64,000 bases of DNA from JACVRN01 sp036403815 (GTDB taxonomy: Bacteria > Acidobacteriota > Blastocatellia > Pyrinomonadales > Pyrinomonadaceae), in the NCBI GenBank assembly GCA_036403815.1, contig DASWQH010000035.1, positions 1 through 64,000 of the forward strand. Reading direction: 5' to 3'. Each line of letters opens with the position of its first letter. Position 1 is the first letter of the stretch. Of this stretch, positions 9,401-18,500 are shown one piece after another. Position numbers and translations under genes: made by a program. The notes under the pieces were generated by a model. It did no database searches, was not told the origin of the DNA, and saw only the letters and a program-made list of their open reading frames with translations.

Positions 9401-10965
9401 AGGGTGACGGCTCCGAATCTTTTCGCCAAGTCATCAATCAACGTTCCGATGTGAATCTCCTGACCCGCGCCTGTGCTGCCCTGAAACTTCCAGTCCCCGC
9501 CTGCTCCCGGATAATCGGCAGTCACACTGACATCAATGCCCGCGATTCTGAAACTCCCTCGAATGGCAGCACGCGTGCTGGTTGCGTCTTCATGCGTGAT
9601 GTCGAACCCCGCCTCTTCCAGGCTCAGAAGATTATCAATCAGGGGTACGTCACCATCCAGCCCTATGCTGAGCGAATAGCCTCCCGCAGAGACTGCGAAG
9701 GAAAGTATATCCACCTCTATCGCAGGCATACCGGCGTTCGTGCCCAGGAATGTCTCAAGGATGTCTGTGAATTGAAGGACGGTGCCCTCTTTGATATAAG
9801 CCCGTATCAGCGGCTCGGGATAGTGCGTGCTGACGACAAGCGCTCCAGCATTGCCCAGAGACACTTCGCCGGTAACTATCAAAGACTTGTTCTTGGCGTC
9901 GAACGGATCGAATAATCTGAAAGACAATCGAATGTTCCGTGCGACGAGGTCTTGATTTGAAGCAGCCAGATGAAGTATCGGCCAGGGGGCGGCGCTCTTC
10001 ACCCCGAGGCCGATTAGCTCAACCTTATTCTGGCTCTTCGGATTGAAGTCGAAAAAGAATTCATCGAATTGAAGTAGCTCTGCAAGCCGAAAATTTCCAC
10101 GCGGCAGCAGGTCGCCGAATCCCACACTGTTAGTCAGGCTTTCAAGCTCGTCCAGCGCGGCGTCTATGCTGCCGTTTATGTCCGCCGTAAATCGAATAGC
10201 GGAATCAAGATTGTAGATTTGCACGGCGAGAGGAAGGCTATGCGTCTGGCCCTTCGCGCTGAAAGGTATTTCCGCTCCCAACTCGACGTATGGAACTATG
10301 AAATAGTTGTCACTCAAAGGGCTGAAATTGAGGCGGCTTGCCACCTTAAACCTAAGCTCGTTGACCGTGGCGATGACCATCTCTACCTGATTGCTGACAG
10401 GAGCTACCAGGTCAATCGCATGTAGCTCAGACCCTTTCTTCTTGAGGGTGATAGGGCCGGAGAGGGTTTGATATTGTCGTCCGGCGAGGCTCGCCAACCC
10501 GCCTGTCATGGCGTTGAGGTCAATCGTGCCCTCAAAGAAGAGTCCACGGCTTTTACCATCCTGCCCGTCGTGCGAATTAAGGTAGAGCGTGGGCGGTTGC
10601 GGCGAAGCGGAAAAGCGCAAAGAGGCGGCAAAGGTCTGGATGAATGGGGGAAAGCCCTTAACCAAAGTCCACGCGTCGTCTCCCTTTGCCTTGAGCCTGA
10701 GTGCAGCATCGTCGCCCGCCAGATAAAAAGAGAACTCCGACGGCATTCCTTTGAAGGGAAGGTCAACGCCTGTGCCGCGCACGATAATGCTCTGGCCGTC
10801 GGTTGGCTCTTCAATCGTCGCATCGCTCAGTTTGATGGTGTTATTGGGAAAGCAGTCATCAGATATTTGAGTGACGAGCGCGGAACTCAATCCAGTCGTC
10901 TCTAAGGAGAACTGATTACCGACCAGGCCGGAACGAACTTGGGCCTTGAGGGTGGAGATGTCCAT
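6481..10965 (-). CDS. Giant beta-rich protein, DUF6603-like
   Basis: About 1495 residues of alternating polar/hydrophobic beta-strand pattern, broken by a low-complexity linker (roughly residues 730-800, rich in S, A, T, P). A segment around residues 925-950 reads LGGPAFFFVTGLAAGFGYNR; this glycine/aromatic-rich block is what I associate with DUF6603 proteins, a family of unknown function (from memory, not a search). No signal peptide or transmembrane helix is evident. ATG 10965 is preferred because AGGAG lies about 10 bases upstream. A GTG at 11016, two bases after the stop of the preceding gene, is the longer alternative. The long repetitive beta architecture would suit a fibre, shell or groove-like structure; that is inference. 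Confidence 0.8.
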   Translation of the reverse strand: MDISTLKAQVRSGLVGNQFSLETTGLSSALVTQISDDCFPNNTIKLSDATIEEPTDGQSIIVRGTGVDLPFKGMPSEFSFYLAGDDAALRLKAKGDDAWTLVKGFPPFIQTFAASLRFSASPQPPTLYLNSHDGQDGKSRGLFFEGTIDLNAMTGGLASLAGRQYQTLSGPITLKKKGSELHAIDLVAPVSNQVEMVIATVNELRFKVASRLNFSPLSDNYFIVPYVELGAEIPFSAKGQTHSLPLAVQIYNLDSAIRFTADINGSIDAALDELESLTNSVGFGDLLPRGNFRLAELLQFDEFFFDFNPKSQNKVELIGLGVKSAAPWPILHLAASNQDLVARNIRLSFRLFDPFDAKNKSLIVTGEVSLGNAGALVVSTHYPEPLIRAYIKEGTVLQFTDILETFLGTNAGMPAIEVDILSFAVSAGGYSLSIGLDGDVPLIDNLLSLEEAGFDITHEDATSTRAAIRGSFRIAGIDVSVTADYPGAGGDWKFQGSTGAGQEIHIGTLIDDLAKRFGAVTLPASISDLIVENLAVSFSTKTKDFTFTCEGKFPVEDKKIDIVLNIALEHDGAAYAYLFSGHIQIGTVILNLTFSTDAASSLLFASYTHSGDQQSFHIKSLVENVSSSVASLIPETLEIDLKDVLFAFSKTGNESKFLFGLDIGTSINLSNLPLVGREFPPDKTLSVDDLQLLVASRGLTQQEVKAINKLAPASVTKLPEKTQDDGATPNGSNGTPASVAATAAIIPQGVTVSATMNFGGSTRVLSMPVAAGAESSASSSQKSLMTKGVAGASASDDAKWFNLQKTFGPVYFDKVGVRYKDAALWFLLNAALSGAGLTISLDGLSVGSPLKSFSPRFDLRGLGIDYQGGAVEIGGAFLRIEKDGEPDQYEGTAVIKTEEVTLSALGSYTKLDGHPSLFIYAFVDYPLGGPAFFFVTGLAAGFGYNRKLIAPSIEHVSDFPLIKQAIGGKAEPGGLSAALEALQQYIPPAIGEVFLAVGVKFNSFKLIDSFALLTVEFGGHFVVNLLGLSTAIIPTPEAGKSVTPLAEVQIAWKATFDPADGFLGVDARLTPNSYILSRDCRLTGGYAFYSWFSGEHAGDFVQTLGGYHPSFVVPAHYPVVPRLGFNWKVSSVLTIKGDAYYALTGSALMAGGHLEVTFETGDLKAWLKLGADFLISWKPYHYDASVYVDVGVSYTFEIDLLFGSVTVTISVDVGADLHLWGPDFSGTADIHLWIISFSISFGARASQTPRPIDWSTFKDSFLPKAEKVCSIAVKDGLVRKIGEGSSERLIINPKHFSLLVNSAIPFKTAQHNAEELVPAGANTRFGIASMGVEELHSTISIALKRDDKAFDEFSYAPIRKRVPAGLWGQSLTPNLNGNTFIEDVPTGLEIKPGKQPDPGETALIDLSKFKYTLSYFPKDEGYPVVTGYAYAWEPKGSFTPSPDVEGRNAVRDSVENNSQRDSLLKALAVNVDVNISANVAKDFLSAPKIGTFSG

Positions 10966-11020
10966 GCGCTGATACTCCTGACTGCCGAAAGCGAGTAGAC
11001 CTGAAGAGGTTCGCACGCCG

Positions 11021-12337
11021 TTAGAGCGGTAGCGAGAACTGAAGAAATCGCTTTTGTGTTTGACCTAGGGTTGAAGTCTGCCACATGGGAAGCTGTACTT
11101 TATCCCGGTAAAGCATGTAGCCCGTATCGGCTATGACGTAATAGGCATGATCTTCCATAATCTGACTCAACCACCAATAGGATGCATTCTTACCTTGCTT
11201 CTTATTCTCATTGCTAAAAATGCTATATTTTTTCTTCAGCCAATCGTCGAAGGTCTCTTTCAACTTGTTCGGTTCGTAGTACCACGAGTCGCAGGCATGT
11301 TCGGCGGCCTGCCGCTGTTGCTTCTCCATCAGTTCCAGCCATCTGTCCAGCACCTCATAGCGAGGCAGCTTGTGACTGGTTTCCATGTGACCGACGCTCA
11401 CCACTGTGGCCTTTGGATTGGTCTGCGTCACGAAAGCAGCGCCGGAAGAGGACTCAGAGCCATGATGCGGCACATGCAGCAGGTCTATATTGCTTATCAG
11501 GTTTTTATGCTGCGCGAGGAGAAAAGCTTCTGTGCTGTGCGTGGCGTCCCCGCAGAAGAGGGCTTTGGCGGTGTCGAATTGAAGAAGCGTGACGAGGCTC
11601 GCAGCGTTATCCTCTGTAGAGGTCTCTTTAACGTCTCCTTTTAGTGATTTATCCGATGGGACGTTGCCCGCAATGATTGAGACGCTCCAGTTCTTATTAT
11701 TCTTTGTAGTTCCTGAGAGAATGGGGAGTATCTTATTAGAAATGCTGGTCGTTTTATTGACATCCTTGAACCCATCGGCTTTGACCCACGTCTTGTAACT
11801 GTTGGCCGTCGCATTGATGGTCACTTCATGTATTTCGCTGGTCTTTAGAGTGTTGGTGTAAATCCCATTGTCAACACCATTTTCGCTGTAATGGTAGAGG
11901 GGCGATGTGGATGCTGGATGTGCCGTGCTGCTGAAATAAATCTTGTCTACGTCCAGCGCGGTAAAGCTGTCCGTGACTTTTTTCTTATCATCCGTCCACT
12001 GAAATGCGCCAACCACTCTTAACAACTGATTGTAGTGATCCCTGTCCGAATGCGTCAGTATCAGCGCGTCGATTTTGCTGTAACGGCCTGCCAGAGCCTT
12101 ATCTCTGACCAACTTTTGAGCTTCAATCGTCAACGAGTAATCCAGATACGCTTTGCTGCCGCAATCTATCATGACGATACTGGCGTCCGGGCAGCGTATC
12201 AGGGTGCAATCGCCCTGCCCCATCGCCAGACAAACGATGCCAAAGTTCTCGAAAGCGACATCGGCAGCCGTATCCATAGAGGGGCCACCTTGAGGGGAAC
12301 TAGATGGAGAGGGATTAGTTGGATTCATTTGTGCCAT
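11021..12337 (-). CDS. Metallo-beta-lactamase fold hydrolase, ComEC/Rec2-like
   Basis: A 438-residue protein with an MBL core. 'GIVCLAMGQGDCTLIRCP...MIDCG' opens the fold, THSDRDHYN near residues 92-98 is the HxxxDH metal motif, CGDATHSTEA supplies a further ligand region, and HVPHHGSES near residue 293 is the HHGS motif typical of the ComEC-type beta-lactamase domain. It lacks the membrane competence domain and a signal peptide, so it is predicted to be a soluble hydrolase; the substrate is unknown. The start is well supported: AAGGAGG lies nine bases before ATG 12337 and overlaps the TAA of the upstream S74 gene. It stops only a few bases from the next frame. It is the only obvious enzyme in the five-gene set. 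Confidence 0.85.
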   Translation of the reverse strand: MAQMNPTNPSPSSSPQGGPSMDTAADVAFENFGIVCLAMGQGDCTLIRCPDASIVMIDCGSKAYLDYSLTIEAQKLVRDKALAGRYSKIDALILTHSDRDHYNQLLRVVGAFQWTDDKKKVTDSFTALDVDKIYFSSTAHPASTSPLYHYSENGVDNGIYTNTLKTSEIHEVTINATANSYKTWVKADGFKDVNKTTSISNKILPILSGTTKNNKNWSVSIIAGNVPSDKSLKGDVKETSTEDNAASLVTLLQFDTAKALFCGDATHSTEAFLLAQHKNLISNIDLLHVPHHGSESSSGAAFVTQTNPKATVVSVGHMETSHKLPRYEVLDRWLELMEKQQRQAAEHACDSWYYEPNKLKETFDDWLKKKYSIFSNENKKQGKNASYWWLSQIMEDHAYYVIADTGYMLYRDKVQLPMWQTSTLGQTQKRFLQFSLPL

Positions 12338-12351
12338 GACTTTAGACCTCC

Positions 12352-15300
12352 TTACGAACCCGCCTTCGCCTTTAAGACTGTTTCCGTGACCGGCGCGCTG
12401 GCTTCAGCCTTAAGCGGCTCTTCCCTTTTTTGTGAGGCAGCGGCGTTCAGCACCGCCTCCATTCTGCTTTCCAGTAATTGCAGTCGTTGGGTGAGCGAGT
12501 TGTTTTCGGCTCTCAGCTCAACCACCTGCTTTGACAACTGCTGAAGGCCGCTGATGCCGAGCGAGAAAATCTGCTGATAATCCAGCGTGCGGAAATCATC
12601 TACTCTCTTTCCATGCACGAACAGTTTCCCATCAGCCCCCGTCCAGCCCCTGACCGCAAAGGTTTTTTCATCCACGACCGAGACCGAGACTTCCCTGACG
12701 CCCTCCGCTTCCGTAATCAGCCGCACCGTATCGCCTTCCGAAAGATTATGCGCATTCTTTAGGCCGACGGTCAGGACGCCATCGTTCAGCGTCGTCTCTT
12801 CCGCAAACGCATAAATGTCTGGGATGAAATCGGAGCGTTTATTGACGGCTTGAGGAAAGAACTGCTCCACCTCCTCGGCGATGAAACCCTTGCTGTACCT
12901 GTCGCCGTGGGCGAGAGATTCTTTGAACTGGTAGTCCGTCACACGGAGTTGTTTCAGCAAGTTCAAATCGTCAAGTGGGTCGGACGTACTCACGCTCTTT
13001 TTTATTCTGGAATCTGAGAAAGCATTGAACTCCTTTCCCACGACGCGGCCTTCCGCAAGGATTGATGTGTCCTCAAAATATTGAGGCTGTTCTCTGCCAC
13101 TTAACCCCCACCTGAAATCATTACTCCTACTTTCATTCCATGTATAGGCCAGATAAGCATATTGATCCTTAATCCAATGATTTGCTCGCCGCGAAATTCC
13201 CACGTGAAGCGGCGCTGTTGGAGTATCTATGTTAACGCCGACGTTGCCGGCTGGTTTCAATAGAAGATGGTCCTCATCGTCGTTTTGAGTGCCAATGATA
13301 AAACGCGCACTCTCGCCACCGCCTGAGACAGTGGCGGCATCCTGATATTGAATATAGCCGTAATCGCTCCCGCGATTTCCCTTGCTGCGGAAGACAATGC
13401 TGCTCGCTCCGCCACTATTCTCATGGTCAATAACGATTGTGCCATTGGATGGACTAGCAACTGTGCCGCTATCTTCAGAGATGTTCAAACGTCCCGTAGG
13501 TGAATTCGTCCCGATGCCGACGCTGCCGTCCGATTTAATCCTCACTCTTTCCTTCAGGCTTTTGTTCGGTGCCCCTGGCTCTTTGGTGTAGAAAGCAAGA
13601 TGGCTTGAGTGGCTGCCGTCATCCAGGGAACGGATTCTCGCCGTGGAGTCATTATCTCCGACGGCTGTGCCGTTGAAGTCAATCGCTGCTCCTGCCCCTG
13701 AACCCCCACTGTTATTGTAAAGAGTCAGAATCGGCCCTAACGCCCCCGAAGCAGATTTGAAAATCACAAGGTCTGTCGCCGGCTTGTCCGTCCCTATGCC
13801 GACCCTGCCCTCTCCCGTTATTCTGACCTTCTCCAACCAGTTTGTCGCCGCACTATTATTAATGCTATCTACGGTGGCGAAGCGGAGCGGCCTGTTGGTC
13901 GGCCAGATAATGGCCGGGTTCAAATCATTCGTTCTACCCGGAAAGAGATTGATAAAGCCGGTCGCATCCGCATTGGCGACTCTCAGAGTCACACTGACAT
14001 CCGCCCCCGAAGACCGCACGTCCAGCTTCTCGGTCGGGGTAGTAGTTCCTATGCCGACGTTGCCGGAGGGTTTTAATATGAGGTGGTCCTGCGCATCGTT
14101 TTCAACGCCGATGGTGAGCAGAGAACTCTCGCCCGTGCCGTCCATGGTCGCATCGTCCTGATACTGTATGTAGGCGTAGTCGCTTCCGCGATTTTCCTTG
14201 CTACGGAAGACGATGCTGCTCGCCCCGCCGCGATTTTCATGGTCGAAGACGAGAGAGCCGCCGTTAGCGGATTGCGGTGTGCCCGTAGCTTCTGAAATGT
14301 TTACAACTCCGACCGAGGGCTTTGCGCCTACGTCGCCGCTATTCACGCTGAGCTTGCCGTCCAACACCGTGTTTCCCACGACATGTAATTTGGACTTCGG
14401 ATTATCCGTCCCGATGCCTATGTAGCTCTCCTGCGTGTAAGTCTCGTCCGGGTTCAACTGGTCGCGATGTATCAGATGTGATTTTTCGAGGCTGGTAGTG
14501 AATTGCCCGTCCCAGTAACCGTAGATGTTCTCGTAACGCAGATAGACGGTAGCCTGCCCTGAGCGATTTTGAGAGATGATGTTCGAGAGCTTCAACTGGA
14601 TACTCTCGTCGGCTTCAAGCTCGGTTTTGTTCTGCGGTGTGATAACCCACTCCGGTGGCACTACCTGCTTGTAGGGAGTAACCAGCCAGCTCTCGTCCTT
14701 GACCTCTTTACCATTCTGAATTTTGATAGCATCCACCTGTATGTCCTTCACACTGCTGCCGTACCCGAGCGCCCATTCGTTCCGCTCATTGGAATCGTAA
14801 ACGTCAAAGGACAGGATGAACTTGCTGACTGCCTTCCCTGTCGCGCTTAGCGGGATGCTACCTTTTTTGAGCAGGTTCGTAATCCGTAATATGCGTGCAT
14901 TCGGAGTTTTGCCATTATTCAAAATTGTATCGGAGCCGACAATGCCCATGTGCAGGGGGATGTGTTTCTGGCCGCGCTCGTTGACGATACTCATGTGCTG
15001 GATTCGTTGCCCTTCGGCGAGCGGTTCAGGCTTCTGCGCGGGGTTGCTCAACGCGTACTCCAGATTTTGATATTTCAGCTCGACCCTTGTGCCCCGCGCT
15101 CCGCCTTTGCCATCAGCGTTGATATTCCGAAGCGTCAGCGTAAGGCGTGCTCCTGCCGACAGGGTGCTGGCATTCTTGCTCGACAGGTAGAGGGAGACAG
15201 TTCCATTCGCAGGGATCGGCTTGCTTATCACCCAACTGCCGTCTCCTCCGCTTATCTTAATCTCAAGGTTGGTATTCAAGACGCCGGGCCTGAACCTCAA

Positions 15301-15495
15301 CTCAAAATGGTGTTTCTTATCTGTAGCTTCATTGGAGGCTAAGTCCGCCAGCTTTACATCACGTCCCGAGCTATTGGTAATCTCAAGCTTCAAGTCCCGT
15401 CCTTCCGAATCATCTAGAATATCCATAACCGGCTGATCGTGGTCGTTAAGCAAGGTGAAGCTGATAGGGTAGCTGGCTCTTATAGGGGTACTCAT
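12352..15495 (-). CDS. Tail-fibre-like protein with C-terminal S74 intramolecular chaperone
   Basis: 1047 residues. The N-terminal 340 residues are beta-rich and may be an attachment domain. Then come five collar-like repeats of the type 'VGIGTxxPxxKLxV' (about residues 357, 476, 566, 660 and 752), as in phage and surface fibres. The C-terminus has a peptidase S74 / intramolecular chaperone domain: SDSRIKKS at about 827 carries the conserved Ser and Lys, followed by YSKGFIAEEVEQFFPQAV. It ends in a coiled coil (VELRAENNSLTQRLQLLESRM). S74 domains trimerise fibres and are then cleaved off. Two internal blocks, 'DHENxGGASSIVFRSK...', are near duplicates. AAGGAG lies eight bases before ATG 15495. 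The next gene starts 14 bases after the stop. Confidence 0.88.
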   Translation of the reverse strand: MSTPIRASYPISFTLLNDHDQPVMDILDDSEGRDLKLEITNSSGRDVKLADLASNEATDKKHHFELRFRPGVLNTNLEIKISGGDGSWVISKPIPANGTVSLYLSSKNASTLSAGARLTLTLRNINADGKGGARGTRVELKYQNLEYALSNPAQKPEPLAEGQRIQHMSIVNERGQKHIPLHMGIVGSDTILNNGKTPNARILRITNLLKKGSIPLSATGKAVSKFILSFDVYDSNERNEWALGYGSSVKDIQVDAIKIQNGKEVKDESWLVTPYKQVVPPEWVITPQNKTELEADESIQLKLSNIISQNRSGQATVYLRYENIYGYWDGQFTTSLEKSHLIHRDQLNPDETYTQESYIGIGTDNPKSKLHVVGNTVLDGKLSVNSGDVGAKPSVGVVNISEATGTPQSANGGSLVFDHENRGGASSIVFRSKENRGSDYAYIQYQDDATMDGTGESSLLTIGVENDAQDHLILKPSGNVGIGTTTPTEKLDVRSSGADVSVTLRVANADATGFINLFPGRTNDLNPAIIWPTNRPLRFATVDSINNSAATNWLEKVRITGEGRVGIGTDKPATDLVIFKSASGALGPILTLYNNSGGSGAGAAIDFNGTAVGDNDSTARIRSLDDGSHSSHLAFYTKEPGAPNKSLKERVRIKSDGSVGIGTNSPTGRLNISEDSGTVASPSNGTIVIDHENSGGASSIVFRSKGNRGSDYGYIQYQDAATVSGGGESARFIIGTQNDDEDHLLLKPAGNVGVNIDTPTAPLHVGISRRANHWIKDQYAYLAYTWNESRSNDFRWGLSGREQPQYFEDTSILAEGRVVGKEFNAFSDSRIKKSVSTSDPLDDLNLLKQLRVTDYQFKESLAHGDRYSKGFIAEEVEQFFPQAVNKRSDFIPDIYAFAEETTLNDGVLTVGLKNAHNLSEGDTVRLITEAEGVREVSVSVVDEKTFAVRGWTGADGKLFVHGKRVDDFRTLDYQQIFSLGISGLQQLSKQVVELRAENNSLTQRLQLLESRMEAVLNAAASQKREEPLKAEASAPVTETVLKAKAGS

Positions 15496-15569
15496 GATTC
15501 TCTCCTTCGTTTACCGTTGAGAATTTCCAATTTGTCATGACAGTTGCGCTCGCGTGCAGCCTGTGGCTC

Positions 15570-18500
15570 TCAGGTTGCGCTGTCATCATCTACGCTCAAT
15601 TTGAGCCAGCCTTCACGAATCTCCTGCGGGCCTGAAAACTTTGCGCCTGGATTGATGGGGCCTATGTGCGTGCGGTCTAGAATGTCTTCGATTTCCGCCA
15701 CTTTGTCTTTCAGACTATCTGCCAACGACTGATTTCCCCTCTTGTCTTTCGCCGTCACACTGGCACGCGTTGTATCTTTTTTGTTGATTAGCTCGATCCA
15801 TCCCTGCTCTATTAACTCAGCCCAGATAGAGTCCGCGTCACTCTTGAACCTGTCAAAAGCGCCTCTCTGGACTATGCCTCTGGAGGAAATCTCCGTCCAT
15901 GCTCCCTGCTCGTCCTGTTGCAGCCAAGACCACTTGTATCCTGCTTCCGTGGGAAGAGACAGATGGATTTTGCCTACATCCGTCAGGATGGGCGTGCTCA
16001 GAAAAGTGATTTCGATGGACCGCAACGCGGCAGCGTATTGATCTGGCGGGATGCCAATTGCTTTGGCAGGCATGACGCCTGAAGTCGCGTGCACCAGTCC
16101 GCGCGGGTCTAAGAGCAGGCTCAGAATCTGCGGCTCGGATTTCACAGACTGGAAGATAGTCATCGAGTCAGTCCTGTGTGTCTTCAGATAACTATCCGTG
16201 ATTTCCACTTCCTCGTCGCTTTGCGGGGCGTAGAACACGTCTCCCTCATAGTCATTCCCTTTTTCCTTCCAATAACCAACCACACCGTCATTGAACTGCT
16301 TGTACTCGCCTATGCGTATGGGGAACTGTACCTGGCTGAAGCCGTTGTCGTTGCGCGTCTCGCGCTGCATGTCCTGGCGCAAGTCGTTCCAGCCCTGATG
16401 TACGGCGGGAAGCCCCTGCAATTCCAGATTCAAAGCGGCGCGCACCAGAGCTAGGGGATACCCCATGAGCAGAGCTATGTCCTGATGCTGCGCGAAATTT
16501 TCCGGCTCTATATTTTCCAGGGCGTTGTCTACGGCGGAGATAAAGTCCTTCAGAAAATTCACGCCGCATTTCTGAATGGTGTTGACCATCTTTTGCAAAT
16601 GAGGGTTAGCTATCTTAGCTATCTCTTTGACAGCCTCCGGGCTTCCCGGCGCAGGCTCCCACGCGGGCTGAGATTGCTTCTCATCCTTCAGCACTAAAGC
16701 CCCAAGGGCCTTCCCACGGTTGTCGTAAATCATCAAGCTGTTATCGAGGTTATTTGTGAGCATCCAGCCACAGATTGGAGTCGTGGCCGGATGGTCGTTC
16801 ATCTCCTGCTCATCCCCTTCAGCCGCCAGCCAGCGGAAGTTTATGCGGGCGGGCTGCACCAGGCGTGGGGCGAGACTGACGTGGAAGTCATCAACCGAAC
16901 TGTTCATAGGCTCGCTGGTGATAACCTTCGTCACGTCCAGGTCTTTAATCTGCCCGAAGGTATCCACCAGCCGCAGTCTGAGTATCGTCATCGCTCCTGA
17001 GCGAAGGGGATTAAAGTCGTTCAGGGGTTCGGGCGCGCTGTAGATGGAATTGCTGACAGCGTCGCGTACGCTCGCGGCGAACGTCTGGTAGTCGTCAAAG
17101 CCGAGCGGGTCACTGATGGCTAATTGCAGGGTCTGCTTGTGCATGAGCAAGGCTTCGTTGAAGCCGCCTAGAGATTGCGAAAGACAATTGAAACCCTGAG
17201 CGGTGAGAATGTCATAAGCCTTGCGAATATTATCGTAAGCCTGACGAGTATCCGTGCTTGTCTGTGCGATGCTCTGCGTGTAAGCGTTCTCCAGAGCAAT
17301 GCGATTGGCGCGCATCAACTCAGCGATCGACAGCTCATTAGTCGCGTTTGATGAACCCCCTGCGGCATCACGCCCCGGAAATTCAGAGTCTTTGAGTCTC
17401 AGGTTTAACTCATTGACAAGGGCAATCACTAACTGTTTGGTTGGCTGCTCTGGGGGTGTATAAGCATTTAGCAAGTCGGATGTAAGCTTTGCGAATTTGG
17501 AGCGGAGGTATGTTGAGATTGCGCCGGTTCCGCTCTTGAGTTCTTTGCACAGGGCTGCGGCATCTACGATGTCTCCTGACTGGAATAGCCAGGAGCTACG
17601 GCTCAGATAAGCTTCTATCTGCTGTGTAAGTTGAATTCCGGCATGCGGCGTCAGAATGCTGCGCCCGCTATAGAGGTTGGCTGCTCTTGTAGTAGAGCCT
17701 TTGCTCGGCTGAAAAGAAAGGTCAACCTGATTTTCCGAGAGCGTGTAATTATCGCTGATGAAATCCGAACTATAGCTTCCGCTCACAGGGTCAAGGTTGC
17801 TCTTGTTCTCTAACGGGAACACTTCAACTTCCCATTCCAGCAAAAAGGGATTCCAAGGCTGCCGAGTCCACTGAGAGAAAGCGAAGTTACTGTCAGGGCC
17901 TCTGCCAATTTCAGAGACTTTGTCTCTTATCCTCAGGCGCAAATCCTGATCCTTCCGTAGATTTTCAAGGTCTGCGTTCTTCAGCCACTGCGTCACCATC
18001 AAGCCGTCACTTGGACGGCCATCCTGACCGTGCCTTTCGGACGCCTCCACGATTGACCCCTTAATTAATAAGACAGGCTCTGTGGGTTGCCAGTAGCGCG
18101 GGCCGGATATTTGTTTAAGTCTGTAAGACGGATTTGCATCGGTCAGTTTATCGCCTGTAACGAATTGTCTTAGGGCCACGCGGGTCTCAGGCCCAATAGT
18201 TCCATCGGGCGTCAGACCTCTGCTCTTTTGAAAAGCAGTTACCGCAGCCTTTGCCTTTTCCACCAACTTTCCATCACGATCGAAGCCAAGCTCCTTCAGC
18301 CTCTGTTGAAGCCTGGTCTCCTCGTTATGCTTATCCACAGACGCTTGCAGATTATTAATAACTTCGCTCAATCTTGCGGCCAGAGAACAGAGCGTGGGGC
18401 CATCATTCGCGGCCTTAAACTTACCCCTATCATCCTTCGCCAGCGTTCCGGCCTCGATGATTCTGTTATTCAAAGAAGCTACATTCACCTCTACATAGCT

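Noticed and set aside
6481..10965. AsmA/VPS13-like lipid bridge for the giant beta-rich protein
   Set aside because: The repeated beta pattern is suggestive, but no membrane anchor or chorein-like N-terminus is visible.
11021..12337. RNase Z/J assignment for the MBL protein
   Set aside because: It has HHGS-type ComEC features and lacks beta-CASP motifs and the HxHxDH form.
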